A stretch of 21,828 nt of DNA from Irpex lacteus (lineage: Eukaryota > Basidiomycota > Agaricomycetes > Polyporales > Irpicaceae), in NCBI GenBank assembly GCA_001986395.2, contig MQVO02000148.1, positions 1 to 21,828 on the forward strand, read 5' to 3'. Positions within the stretch are counted from its first letter, which is position 1. Each line of letters begins with the position of its first letter. Under the pieces are notes generated by a model, which saw only the letters and a program-made list of their open reading frames with translations, was not told where the DNA came from and ran no database searches. Both the position numbers and the translations under genes were made by a program. Positions 16,173 through 21,828 of this stretch are shown one piece after another.

Positions 16173-16313
16173 GGATTAATACCATTTTTCTTTTTAAATC
16201 AATTATTTTACGGTTATATAATCTTATTCGCCTTATTAGTATTAGTTTCATGAGTAATTTTACCATATCTTTTACAGTTACAAATCGTGAGATTATTAAT
16301 AACTAAATTATAA
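16173..16313 (+). CDS. atp8: ATP synthase subunit 8, 5' end altered
   Basis: With TGA as Trp the frame reads GLIPFFFLNQLFYGYIILFA, LLVLVSWVILPYLLQLQIVR, LLITKL and TAA. This is the small Fo membrane subunit, normally beginning MPQLIPFYF and about 48-53 residues, with one membrane helix followed by a basic tail. Here everything from LIPF onward is intact but the first three residues are missing. The in-frame upstream codons are TTT GGG GGA, and no ATG occurs before a TAA at about 16153. The 5' end was probably replaced by recombination at the TTTGGGGG sequence. Unless a non-ATG codon is used, this copy is not translated. tRNA-Ile follows after 7 bases. Confidence 0.8.
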
Positions 16314-16320
16314 TATAAAT

Positions 16321-16393
16321 AAGTCTATTATTTAATGGTTTAAAATATCTCCTTGATAAGGAGGCAATAGATGTTCGATCCATCTTAGACTTA
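16321..16393 (+). tRNA. trnI: tRNA-Ile(GAU), copy 1
   Basis: Acceptor AAGTCTA/TAGACTT, anticodon arm TCTCC-TTGATAA-GGAGG (closing T-G pair) with anticodon GAT, and T arm AGATG-TTCGATC-CATCT; 73 nt. A second, different tRNA-Ile lies at 18509. Confidence 0.85.
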
Positions 16394-16395
16394 AA

Positions 16396-16469
16396 GTTCC
16401 CATAGCTTAATTTGGTTAGAGCAATAAATTGAAGCTTTATTGATAAAAGTTCAAGTCTTTTTGGGGACC
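16396..16469 (+). tRNA. trnF: tRNA-Phe(GAA)
   Basis: Acceptor GTTCCCA/TGGGGAC with one T-G pair, anticodon arm ATAAA-TTGAAGC-TTTAT with anticodon GAA, and T arm AAAAG-TTCAAGT-CTTTT. It follows tRNA-Ile by two bases. The discriminator base reads C. Confidence 0.85.
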
Positions 16470-16512
16470 CTATTCTTTTATTTATATTTTTTATTTTTTG
16501 TTTTTAAATTTA
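16470..16512. repeat. 43-bp direct repeat, copy 2
   Basis: Same as 15929-15971. Here it joins tRNA-Phe to the nad2 end. Confidence 0.85.
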
Positions 16513-16513
16513 A

Positions 16514-16681
16514 AAAATATTTAATTATTTAATTATTATTTTAGTTACTTATTATTTAATTAAATCTATTTATATTAATAAGAGTATTTCTTATATTTTA
16601 TCTTTTAATATTATTTTATTAATATCTTTTTATTTTTATTTACCTTATTTATTAGAAGGTTTATATCTTTTATTATTATAA
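16514..16681 (+). pseudogene. nad2: nad2 3' end, overlapping nad3
   Basis: From just after a TAA the frame reads [55 protein letters not shown], with TAA at 16679-16681. The last A of that stop is the first base of the nad3 ATG (TAATG), the one-base nad2/nad3 overlap typical of fungal mitochondria. That arrangement is the main reason for the call, together with hydrophobic transmembrane content. About 55 codons remain; the 5' part is replaced by the 43-bp repeat. Leucines are all TTA/CTT. The first 47 bases are also one arm of an inverted repeat with 16041-16087. Confidence 0.65.
16515..16561. repeat. 47-bp inverted repeat, arm 2
   Basis: Perfect inverted match to 16041-16087, within the nad2 3' coding remnant. 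Recombination between the arms would flip atp8-trnI-trnF. Confidence 0.85.
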
Positions 16682-17073
16682 TGTTTCATATTTATCTTTA
16701 TTTAAGTCCTATTGTTGCTATTTTATTAATATTAATTAATTATTTTATATCTTTAGATAATTCTTATATTGAAAAGAAAAGTCCTTTTGAATGTGGTTTT
16801 ACTTCTTATGAACAATCTAGATCTTCTTTTAATGTTTCTTTCATTTTAGTTGCTATCTTATTTTTACCTTTTGATTTAGAAATCTCTTCTCTTTTACCTT
16901 ATGTTATCTCCGCTTATAATAATAATCTTTACGGTTTATTTATCTTATTATTCTTTTTATTTATTTTAATACCCTTTAATAATCCAGCCGATATCTTTTT
17001 ATTGCTGGAGGAGGTGACCCTGTACTATACCAACACCTATTCTTCCAAACAATTCTATATGTTATTCCTCTAG
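16681..17073 (+). CDS. nad3: NADH dehydrogenase subunit 3 with a chimeric C-terminus
   Basis: Complex I membrane subunit. The ATG at 16681 overlaps the nad2 stop by one base. It opens [20 protein letters not shown], carries the signature KKSPFECGF near residue 40 and [19 protein letters not shown] in the middle, and has three hydrophobic segments, as the family should. Homology holds to about residue 98 ([15 protein letters not shown]). After that it reads [19 protein letters not shown] and on to a stop at 17071. This is out-of-frame translation of a cox1 exon and intron ORF, replacing the usual last 15-20 residues (GFVYEL-type helix end). It is therefore a truncated or chimeric nad3 of 130 codons. 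Leucine is TTA, arginine AGA. Confidence 0.85.
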   Translation: MFHIYLYLSPIVAILLILINYFISLDNSYIEKKSPFECGFTSYEQSRSSFNVSFILVAILFLPFDLEISSLLPYVISAYNNNLYGLFILLFFLFILIPFNNPADIFLLLEEVTLYYTNTYSSKQFYMLFL

Positions 17074-17327
17074 TTATTATGCCTTCGGGTTTCCGGTTTA
17101 ACGCATTTTATTCACTCTATGCAAAGCGATTTCCTAACGCAGTAGCTCCAAGTCAATCATTTCTTGAATGGCTGATTGGGTTTGCTGTAGGCGATGGTAG
17201 CTTTGTAGTTAACAGCCGAGGAACTGCTGTATTCGTGATTACACAACTTACTGAAGATATTCAGGTACTTCTGAACATTATTTTTGTTTACAGGGGAGAA
17301 ATAAAAGTTAATATATTAATAAATTAA
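17001..17327 (+). pseudogene. cox1 exon end fused to LAGLIDADG endonuclease N-part
   Basis: In a frame different from nad3 this reads [14 protein letters not shown] (the cox1 exon block, 17001-17048). It continues without stop into [60 protein letters not shown] and TAVFVITQLTEDIQVLLNI. LEWLIGFAVGDGSF is the first LAGLIDADG helix with its catalytic acidic residue. Exon-fused intron ORFs of this kind are usual for cox1 group I introns. The protein is cut after about 90 residues, where the sequence turns AT-rich and a stop follows; the second motif is missing. CTA/CGA/GAC/CAC usage matches the nad5 dialect. This looks like a piece of a foreign intron-bearing cox1. Confidence 0.82.
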
Positions 17328-17461
17328 GAATAAATATAATAAACTGTTTGAACTATACTAATATTTCTAATATGTAAGATTAAAGAATATAAATATAATT
17401 AATTACTATTTATACAATTAAAGAATATATAATTTGAACTCTTAGTTAAGGAGCGTAGCGA

Positions 17462-17785
17462 GTGAGTGGAACGAGGGATACTATAGATTAAAATAAACAA
17501 AAATCTTCTTTTCTTAAACTCTTTAGCATTAACCACAATACAACTTGTAGTATTATTACTTCTACCGAACCCTCCGTATAAACAATTTAATAATAATTTA
17601 GCAATCCATCTTTTTGCCCCTTTTGACTCAGCTTTAACTTTATATAAAGTATTTACATAATCAGAGAAAATATCAACTTTCTCACAGGAGTAGCCTCCTT
17701 TAATAATAAATTGATATTCAGGAATTAAATTTTTAGCCATTTTCAACTCTTCAGAGAAATAAATAGCAGTCCATTTACCTACCTC
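17462..17785 (-). pseudogene. dpo: dpo relic, motif B region (lineage 3)
   Basis: The minus strand reads GKWTAIYFSEELKMAKNLIP, EYQFIIKGGYSCEKVDIFSD, YVNTLYKVKAESKGAKRWIA, KLLLNCLYGGFGR. It aligns with residues about 637-711 of the intact dpo (VGSWTGWVSSKEM ... KLLMNSLYGKFG), including motif B with K, N, Y and G, but is clearly divergent (GKWTAIYFSEEL). It stays open for about 100 codons before losing similarity near 17500. The 5' edge is a T/A-rich hairpin at 17783-17815. This is a remnant of a third, distantly related plasmid polymerase. Confidence 0.75.
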
Positions 17786-17885
17786 CTTTTATTTAAATAA
17801 AAATAAAAATAAGGAAAGTAGCTACTTGTTCCATTAAAAAAATAATGGTTCAATCGAAGCATTAGATAATGGAACTCCCTCTTCT

Positions 17886-17913
17886 ATCCTTTTTTTTATT
17901 AAAAAAAAAGGGG
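17886..17913. repeat. T-run/A-run hairpin
   Basis: ATCC, T8, ATT, A9, GGGG; a dispersed T/A hairpin at the beginning of the next open frame. Confidence 0.6.
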
Positions 17914-18113
17914 AAGAAGATTTTAGTTGGTTTGTAGATGAGGATGGTAAGATGATAGACTATAATAAAAAGATTAATGTTTTTGAAGCTGTACAATTAT
18001 TGCACCACTTTCTAAACAAAAAGTATGGTATATCTAAGGAAACGGTTAAAGAAATAAAATTTATATCTAATATTTTTTATTCTAACAGCTGTGTAATTGT
18101 AAGACTCTATTAA
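17913..18113 (+). CDS. Unrecognised ORF fragment
   Basis: The open frame reads EEDFSWFVDEDGKMIDYNKK, INVFEAVQLLHHFLNKKYGI, SKETVKEIKFISNIFYSNSC, VIVRLY, stop. It is a soluble, charged, protein-like sequence with no start codon at its beginning, so it is the 3' part of a gene. No family recognised. It sits between two dpo remnants, so a plasmid origin is plausible but unproven. Confidence 0.45.
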   Translation, partial: EEDFSWFVDEDGKMIDYNKKINVFEAVQLLHHFLNKKYGISKETVKEIKFISNIFYSNSCVIVRLY

Positions 18114-18292
18114 AATTTTATTTACTTTATATTTTTATACTTTACTTTGTTGAAGACTATTAAAATTATAACCTCTCTACTTAAACATTTTTTATTTTTT
18201 TATTTCTTTATTTTTATTTATTGAATATAATAATCTAATTATAATATTTTATTTTAAGTTTTAATTTTAATATTATAAATTTAATTTATTTA

Positions 18293-18523
18293 ATAAAAGG
18301 AATGATGTGAATATAATTGGCACTCATATATCTAGATGTTATGTTCCGAACTCCTGAAGAACCACGGTTAAGTGTGGTGGGATCAGTAGGAACAGTAAGT
18401 AATATGACAAGGAGGTGTGGCGACCTGACGTTTAAGTACATACCAATTTTATTTTTGGGTTTATTAACCCCCTATGAACCTTTTAATAAAGCTAAATATA
18501 AATTAATTAAGCCTATGATTTAA
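18293..18523 (+). pseudogene. dpo: dpo 5'-end relic with its leader
   Basis: The leader AATAAAAGGAAT and the frame from TTG 18317 repeat the intact dpo start: residues ALIYLDVMFRTPEEPRLSVV, GSVGTVSNMTRRCGDLTFKY then IPI, against AHINLDIILRTPEEPRLSVV in the intact copy. Similarity stops after about 45 codons (about 18450); the frame then wanders to a stop inside tRNA-Ile. Differences are mostly conservative, so it comes from a related plasmid rather than a recent duplication. It is the N-terminal end of a protein-primed DNA polymerase gene and cannot be functional. Confidence 0.85.
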
Positions 18524-18579
18524 AGGTAGAATAATTTCTTGATAAGGAATCTGTAGAAGTTCGAATCTTCTTGGGCTTA
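18509..18579 (+). tRNA. trnI: tRNA-Ile(GAU), copy 2
   Basis: Acceptor AAGCCTA/TGGGCTT, anticodon arm ATTTC-TTGATAA-GGAAT with anticodon GAT, and T arm AGAAG-TTCGAAT-CTTCT; 71 nt. It is clearly different in sequence from copy 1 at 16321. The dpo 5'-end relic reads into its first 15 bases. Confidence 0.85.
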
Positions 18580-18614
18580 TTGTCTTTTTTTTTTTAATTA
18601 TTCTTTTGTTTAAT

Positions 18615-18708
18615 CCCAACCCAAAAAAACTAATTATTTCATCCGCAATTATTAAAATTTAATTTAATTAAATTTTAATTAGAGCCTAGTTTTTTTGTTG
18701 GTTTATTA
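18615..18708. repeat. CTAG element (long class), inverted-repeat arm 1
   Basis: Begins CCCAACCCAAAAAAACTA, contains ATTTCATCCGCAATTATT and a 23-base AT palindrome with central T, and ends GAGCCTAGTTTTTTTGTTGG plus TTTATTA. All 94 bases are the exact reverse complement of 21184-21277. Confidence 0.9.
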
Positions 18709-18857
18709 AAAAAAAAAAGGAGGGTAAAGGTAATAATGATTGTTACAGTGATAAAAATTAAATATATAATATATTGTTAGACCACTGTCTTTCCCCACTC
18801 CTCACCTACTTTTGTCTTTTTCTTATGCCTTTTTATTTTCTTTATTTCTTTTTTTTT

Positions 18858-18879
18858 TAATTAGAGCCTAGTTTTTTTG
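18858..18879. repeat. Solo end of a CTAG element (long class)
   Basis: TTAATTAGAGCCTAGTTTTTTT is the right end of the long class without a left partner. It lies about 40 bases before the next open frame. Confidence 0.7.
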
Positions 18880-18922
18880 ATTTGAAAATAATAAATTTAA
18901 ATCTAAAATTATAATAATTAGA

Positions 18923-19225
18923 GTGGATTCAAGCACTGACAATTTCAATCATAAGGATTTCCTTAATAATGAAAATATTTCTTATGGATTAACTATAAAT
19001 ACAGAAAATGTATTGGAATATAAATTTAATATCTTAGAATTTAGTTTAATGTTAGTTTCATATTTAAATATTAATCTCCCTGGTACTGCAGTGAAATTGA
19101 ATATGTTAGCTAGATTAGTAGGAGGATACGAGTTAGATAAAGCACCTGCTTTATCGAATGTTTTATTTGTGTTTGAAGATTTAACTTGGGTATATTTACA
19201 AGGAATATTATCTAAGTTAATATAA
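18923..19225 (+). CDS. Unrecognised ORF
   Basis: 100 codons from GTG 18923, with no ATG in the first 50 codons: VDSSTDNFNHKDFLNNENIS, YGLTINTENVLEYKFNILEF, SLMLVSYLNINLPGTAVKLN, MLARLVGGYELDKAPALSNV, LFVFEDLTWVYLQGILSKLI. It is protein-like, moderately hydrophobic in the middle, and of no recognised family. It is bounded upstream by a solo CTAG-element end. It could be a plasmid gene fragment whose 5' end is lost. Confidence 0.45.
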   Translation: MDSSTDNFNHKDFLNNENISYGLTINTENVLEYKFNILEFSLMLVSYLNINLPGTAVKLNMLARLVGGYELDKAPALSNVLFVFEDLTWVYLQGILSKLI

Positions 19226-19288
19226 AATTAAGTAGTGGTAGTACAAGTAAAAAAATTTACTGTCTACTGTTCAATTTTATTTAAGTAA

Positions 19289-19450
19289 CTTCTTAAATAT
19301 TTTGGATACTCTGCTGATGAGGTATACCAAAGTTTTATAAGTAACAATAAAAAAAGTAATGTTATACTTTATAATCAAGACTCTGAAAGAGGATTTTTAA
19401 CTAAAATGATAATAAAGTTTTTAAATGATACTATAAATAATATAAATTAA
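19289..19450 (+). CDS. Unrecognised ORF fragment
   Basis: The open frame LLKYFGYSADEVYQSFISNN, KKSNVILYNQDSERGFLTKM, IIKFLNDTINNIN ends at TAA 19448-19450 and opens directly after a TAA. It is protein-like and acidic/basic mixed. It weakly resembles part of the frame at 11541-11883 (IIQRVIENEKQDFTVI), by eye only. It may be the C-terminal part of the gene starting at 18923 after a frameshift. Confidence 0.35.
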   Translation, partial: LLKYFGYSADEVYQSFISNNKKSNVILYNQDSERGFLTKMIIKFLNDTINNIN

Positions 19451-19500
19451 AACATAGAAGAATTAAAAAAAAATAAAGATATTAGAAAGAATAATCGGCA

Positions 19501-19592
19501 CTCCCCCAAAAAAACTAGTTAGAATTATTTCATCCGCAATTATTAAAATTTAATTAAATTAAATTTTAATTAGAGCCTAGTTTTTTGGGGAG
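19501..19592. repeat. CTAG element (long class), third copy
   Basis: Begins CTCCCCCAAAAAAACTAG and ends CCTAGTTTTTTGGGGAG. It shares ATTTCATCCGC and the AT palindrome with the 18615 copy, but keeps GTTAGA (deleted there) and has A rather than T at the centre of the palindrome. It abuts the cut end of the dpo relic. Confidence 0.88.
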
Positions 19593-20676
19593 TTTTATAA
19601 ATTCTCATAGGTAACGCAGGAAGAGTATAAGAAGAATTAATATTAACTTTAAATTTCTTATAAACAAGTTCATTAAATTTAACTAACACTTGGAACAATG
19701 ATTTACAATCGATTTTACAATAAGTAAGAGCTTGATCTTTAAAGTTCCATGGTCCAGATTTATTATTATAATGTAAATCAAACAATTGTTCATAATCTGC
19801 CCTAGAAAGATCAGTAAATAATTCATAAGCAGGGAAATCCCCGCTATAATTAATATCTGAGAAGTAAAAAGGGAAATGTGTTTTAACAGTAGGTACATTA
19901 AATGATTTACACAATCTTCTTAGGCCCATAGGTAATAATAGGAATGAATCTTTAAAGATAATAGTTCTATTATTCACTTTAAATCTGATAGCCATTAATT
20001 TACCATTAAATAATAATGGTTTAACAGTGGCTCCAGGATAATTTAATAAATGTTTAAGAAGTAAGATTTCATCAAAACCAGATAGATTATGTGCATAAGC
20101 ATATTTAATACTCTTTAAATTTAATAGTTGATCTAAAAATGAAATAAACATAGTTGCTTGTGCTTCCTCTGTTATATTAGTAGCAATAGAATTAATATAG
20201 TTACCCCCAGTATAATGACCATAGTAAGCTGTAATTAGATAAGGATGATGATTACCAGAAACATTAACTGTTTCTATATCAAATGTACAAAATGTATCCA
20301 AAGCTGATATTTTTCTTCTACTTTGTGTACTTTAAAGGGTTTAGCAGGTAATTGTTTTTCAGTTACAATTACTTCACCATCTTGAATATATAAAGTATCA
20401 TGATTGATTTCTCTTCTAAAGATATTCTGACTTAATTTGTATCAGTGAATCTTTGATCTAGAAAACCATGATAATGTACACTATTAATATTTATCTTTTT
20501 GATGAATTTCTATAGGTTGTTCCCCATCAAAGATTTTATATATTACAGTACCATCTGAAGAATCATCCACAAATTTTACTCTCCCAAAATGATGAGGATT
20601 CATATTGGTAGAGCATATCACTGTTAATGATGGTATCCATGTTCAATTCACGGGTACAACTGTTTTCTTATGTCTT
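19593..20676 (-). pseudogene. dpo: dpo relic, N-terminal and exonuclease domains (lineage 4)
   Basis: The minus strand carries residues about 185-515 of a plasmid dpo. The upstream half is decayed: KKTVVPVNWTWIPSLTVIC with TGA as Trp, then NPHHFGRVKFVDDSSDGTVI, with stops and frameshifts to NHDTLYIQDGEVIVTEKQLP. From 20301 a clean 240-codon frame contains Exo I CTFDIETVN, Exo II YAHNLSGFDE and Exo III YCKIDCKSL, ending YTLPALPMRIYK. It then reads straight into the CTAG element (TPQKTRL, stop). The whole polymerase domain is missing. It is about as long an exonuclease region as in the intact copy but substantially diverged from it, so it derives from a separate integration. Confidence 0.88.
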
Positions 20677-20830
20677 GATGACAACATATGACTAGTTAAT
20701 ATATTTATATTGACTTAATAGTACTTTTTTACTATTAGATCATATGTATTTAGACTAATTAATAAATTATTTATCTTTATTATATATTATTTTATATAAT
20801 ATTTATTATTTAACTAGGGTAAAACTAAAA
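20677..20830. other. AT-rich spacer
   Basis: Between the dpo relic and the group II remnant. No gene or fold recognised. Confidence 0.4.
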
Positions 20831-21165
20831 ATTATGACCAGTTAATACTATCTAATATTTAAGGTGTTACACCTGGCGCCATATTACCAGATTTATTTTT
20901 AATAAATTTGTAAGTATATTTTAAAAAATATAGATAACATAAAATAAGATATATTTTACGTTCGATCACATGGTCTTTATTATTTATATAAAATTTTGCT
21001 AGACTGTCCAATTTTATAAAAACCTTTGGTTGTACATCCGTACTGTATTTACGAATTGAAACACGATTATTTACTGCAACACTTTTCCTTCAGTTTGCAT
21101 TCCCAAACTCGTATACAACTTTAGATAGTTGAGCGGATACTATTGATGCTCCGTTACCATTAGGA
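20831..21165 (-). pseudogene. Group II intron reverse transcriptase/maturase, N-terminal remnant
   Basis: With TGA as Trp the minus strand reads NGNGASIVSAQLSKVVYEFG, NANWRKSVAVNNRVSIRKYS, TDVQPKVFIKLDSLAKFYIN, NKDHVIERKIYLILCYLYFL, KYTYKFIKNKSGNMAPGVTP. A TAA then falls where TLDG would be expected, followed by ILDSINW. The block YKFIKNKSGNMxPGxxxxTLDGI is the conserved N-terminal RT-0/RT-1 region of mitochondrial group II intron ORFs. About 100 codons remain; the catalytic YADD domain, maturase domain and intron RNA are not seen. It is a relic lying inside the 94-bp inverted repeat. Confidence 0.78.
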
Positions 21166-21183
21166 ATTTATTACCTTAGGTAA

Positions 21184-21277
21184 TAATAAACCAACAAAAA
21201 AACTAGGCTCTAATTAAAATTTAATTAAATTAAATTTTAATAATTGCGGATGAAATAATTAGTTTTTTTGGGTTGGG
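21184..21277. repeat. CTAG element (long class), inverted-repeat arm 2
   Basis: Exact reverse complement of 18615-18708. The arms enclose 2,475 bases containing the 18858 solo end, two unrecognised frames, the 19501 element, the dpo relic and the group II remnant. Confidence 0.9.
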
Positions 21278-21370
21278 TAATCCTTTTTAGCCTTAGAAAA
21301 ATAAATTTAAATTTAAATAAAATTTATAAAATAAGATAAAGCAATAAAAGTAATATAATATAAAAATTTT

Positions 21371-21430
21371 TTATCCTCAGCCTATATTCCTTTTTAATTA
21401 TATAATATAAAAAAAAAAAGGGGAGGATAA
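21371..21430. repeat. Long T/A hairpin
   Basis: TTATCCTC (21371-21378) pairs with GAGGATAA (21423-21430) around CCTTTTTAATT and an A11-GGGG run. It is the largest T/A-hairpin copy and lies 20 bases upstream of tRNA-Met. Confidence 0.6.
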
Positions 21431-21449
21431 AGGATAAAAACAAATTTTA

Positions 21450-21526
21450 AGCTGAAATGGTTTAAATGGTTAAAACATACCACTCATGACGGTATATAAT
21501 AAAGGTTCAATTCCTTTTTTCGGCTC
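21450..21526 (+). tRNA. trnM: tRNA-Met(CAU)
   Basis: Acceptor AGCTGAA/TTCGGCT with one T-G pair, anticodon loop CTCATGA with anticodon CAT, and T arm AAAGG-TTCAATT-CCTTT. The base pair closing the anticodon loop is A-C, a mismatch below an otherwise paired ATACC/GGTAT stem. Initiator versus elongator cannot be told here; a CAU anticodon could also belong to a lysidine-modified tRNA-Ile. Confidence 0.8.
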
Positions 21527-21749
21527 TATAATTCTATATTTACTAAGTTTAAATTTAAATTTTAAGTAAATAAACTTACAAATAGCCCGTAATAGTATCT
21601 TTTTAAAAAAATAGATAATGCTAACAACTCCTTTTTTTATTAATTATAAATAAAAAGGGAAAAAATTAAGTCAAATAGAATTATAAGTTAAATTCAATCT
21701 TCAAGGTATCTAATTTTAATTAGATAAAATAAAAAATAAAATAAATAAA
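21527..21749. other. nad4 upstream spacer with T/A hairpin
   Basis: AT-rich leader between tRNA-Met and nad4. It includes a T/A hairpin at 21628-21660 (CTCC, T7 ... A5, GGGA). No promoter motif can be assigned. Confidence 0.45.
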
Positions 21750-21828
21750 ATGTTACAATTATTATTATTAATACCACTACTAGGGAGTGCAATTATACTA
21801 TTAATCCCAGAAAATAGTAAAGAAAATC
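21750..21828 (+). CDS. nad4: NADH dehydrogenase subunit 4, N-terminus (runs off the window)
   Basis: From ATG 21750: MLQLLLLIPLLGSAIILLIP ENSKEN. The hydrophobic start with LIPLLG fits the N-terminus of fungal nad4, a proton-channel membrane subunit of complex I. Only 26 codons are inside the window. Unlike the two nad4 fragments upstream this one has a proper start, so it is the candidate for the functional gene. nad5 also starts with a PLLG-type segment, so the call rests on the MLxLLLLIPLLG pattern alone. Confidence 0.65.
   Translation, partial: MLQLLLLIPLLGSAIILLIPENSKEN

Noticed and set aside
17440..17476. GC-richer string with GAGCGTAGCGAGTGAG as a structured RNA
   Set aside because: Looks like simple repeat of AGCG/GAG; no stable fold or second copy seen.
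19683..19898. 71-codon minus-strand frame
   Set aside because: Out-of-frame shadow within the dpo exonuclease relic.

Overview
The window reads as fungal mitochondrial DNA, probably from a large, recombined basidiomycete-type mitogenome. It is very AT-rich. Fragments of atp8, nad1, nad2, nad3, nad4, nad4L, nad5, cox1 and rps3 are recognisable, together with tRNAs. Several reading frames only make sense if TGA is tryptophan, for example the cox1 fragment at 9353-9702 and atp8. LAGLIDADG homing-endonuclease pieces, a group II intron reverse-transcriptase piece and a linear-plasmid-type family B DNA polymerase (dpo) are also present. The phylum is an inference; no species can be named.

Layout. 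1-360: a nested palindromic element and a nad4 fragment. 700-5930: an integrated-plasmid block, consisting of a frameshifted multi-pass membrane-protein locus, a LAGLIDADG relic and one intact 973-codon dpo. 5930-8180: tRNA-Asp, a GC-rich folded element, a dpo relic and long non-coding AT-rich DNA. 8183-9352: unrecognised decayed reading frames on the minus strand. 9353-11900: fragments of cox1, nad1 and a LAGLIDADG protein, plus unrecognised plasmid-like pieces and short dispersed repeats. 12113-14950: a patchwork of nad5, nad4L, rps3, nad2 and nad4 pieces on both strands, several with CTA/CGA/TGG codon usage unlike the TTA/AGA/TGA usage seen elsewhere. 16173-17327: atp8 lacking its first codons, tRNA-Ile, tRNA-Phe, a nad2 end overlapping nad3 by one base, and nad3 running into a cox1 exon plus homing-endonuclease fragment. 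17460-21280: three further dpo relics, a second tRNA-Ile, unrecognised frames and a group II reverse-transcriptase relic. 21450-21828: tRNA-Met and the start of a nad4 gene that leaves the window.

The most striking feature is a family of hairpin elements whose ends are CCC(A)6-7CTAG and CTAG(T)6-8GGG. Eight full loci (two of them nested, element inside element) and three solo ends are present. They sit at the ends of gene fragments; one splits a nad4 fragment, and two form a perfect 94-bp inverted repeat 2.5 kb apart. A second family of T-run/A-run hairpins with CC/GG tips is also scattered through the window.

Functionally, the only products that look complete here are the plasmid-type DNA polymerase, the tRNAs and possibly nad3 (with an altered C-terminus). 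The rest looks like debris from repeated plasmid integration, intron-associated transfer and recombination between short palindromic repeats.
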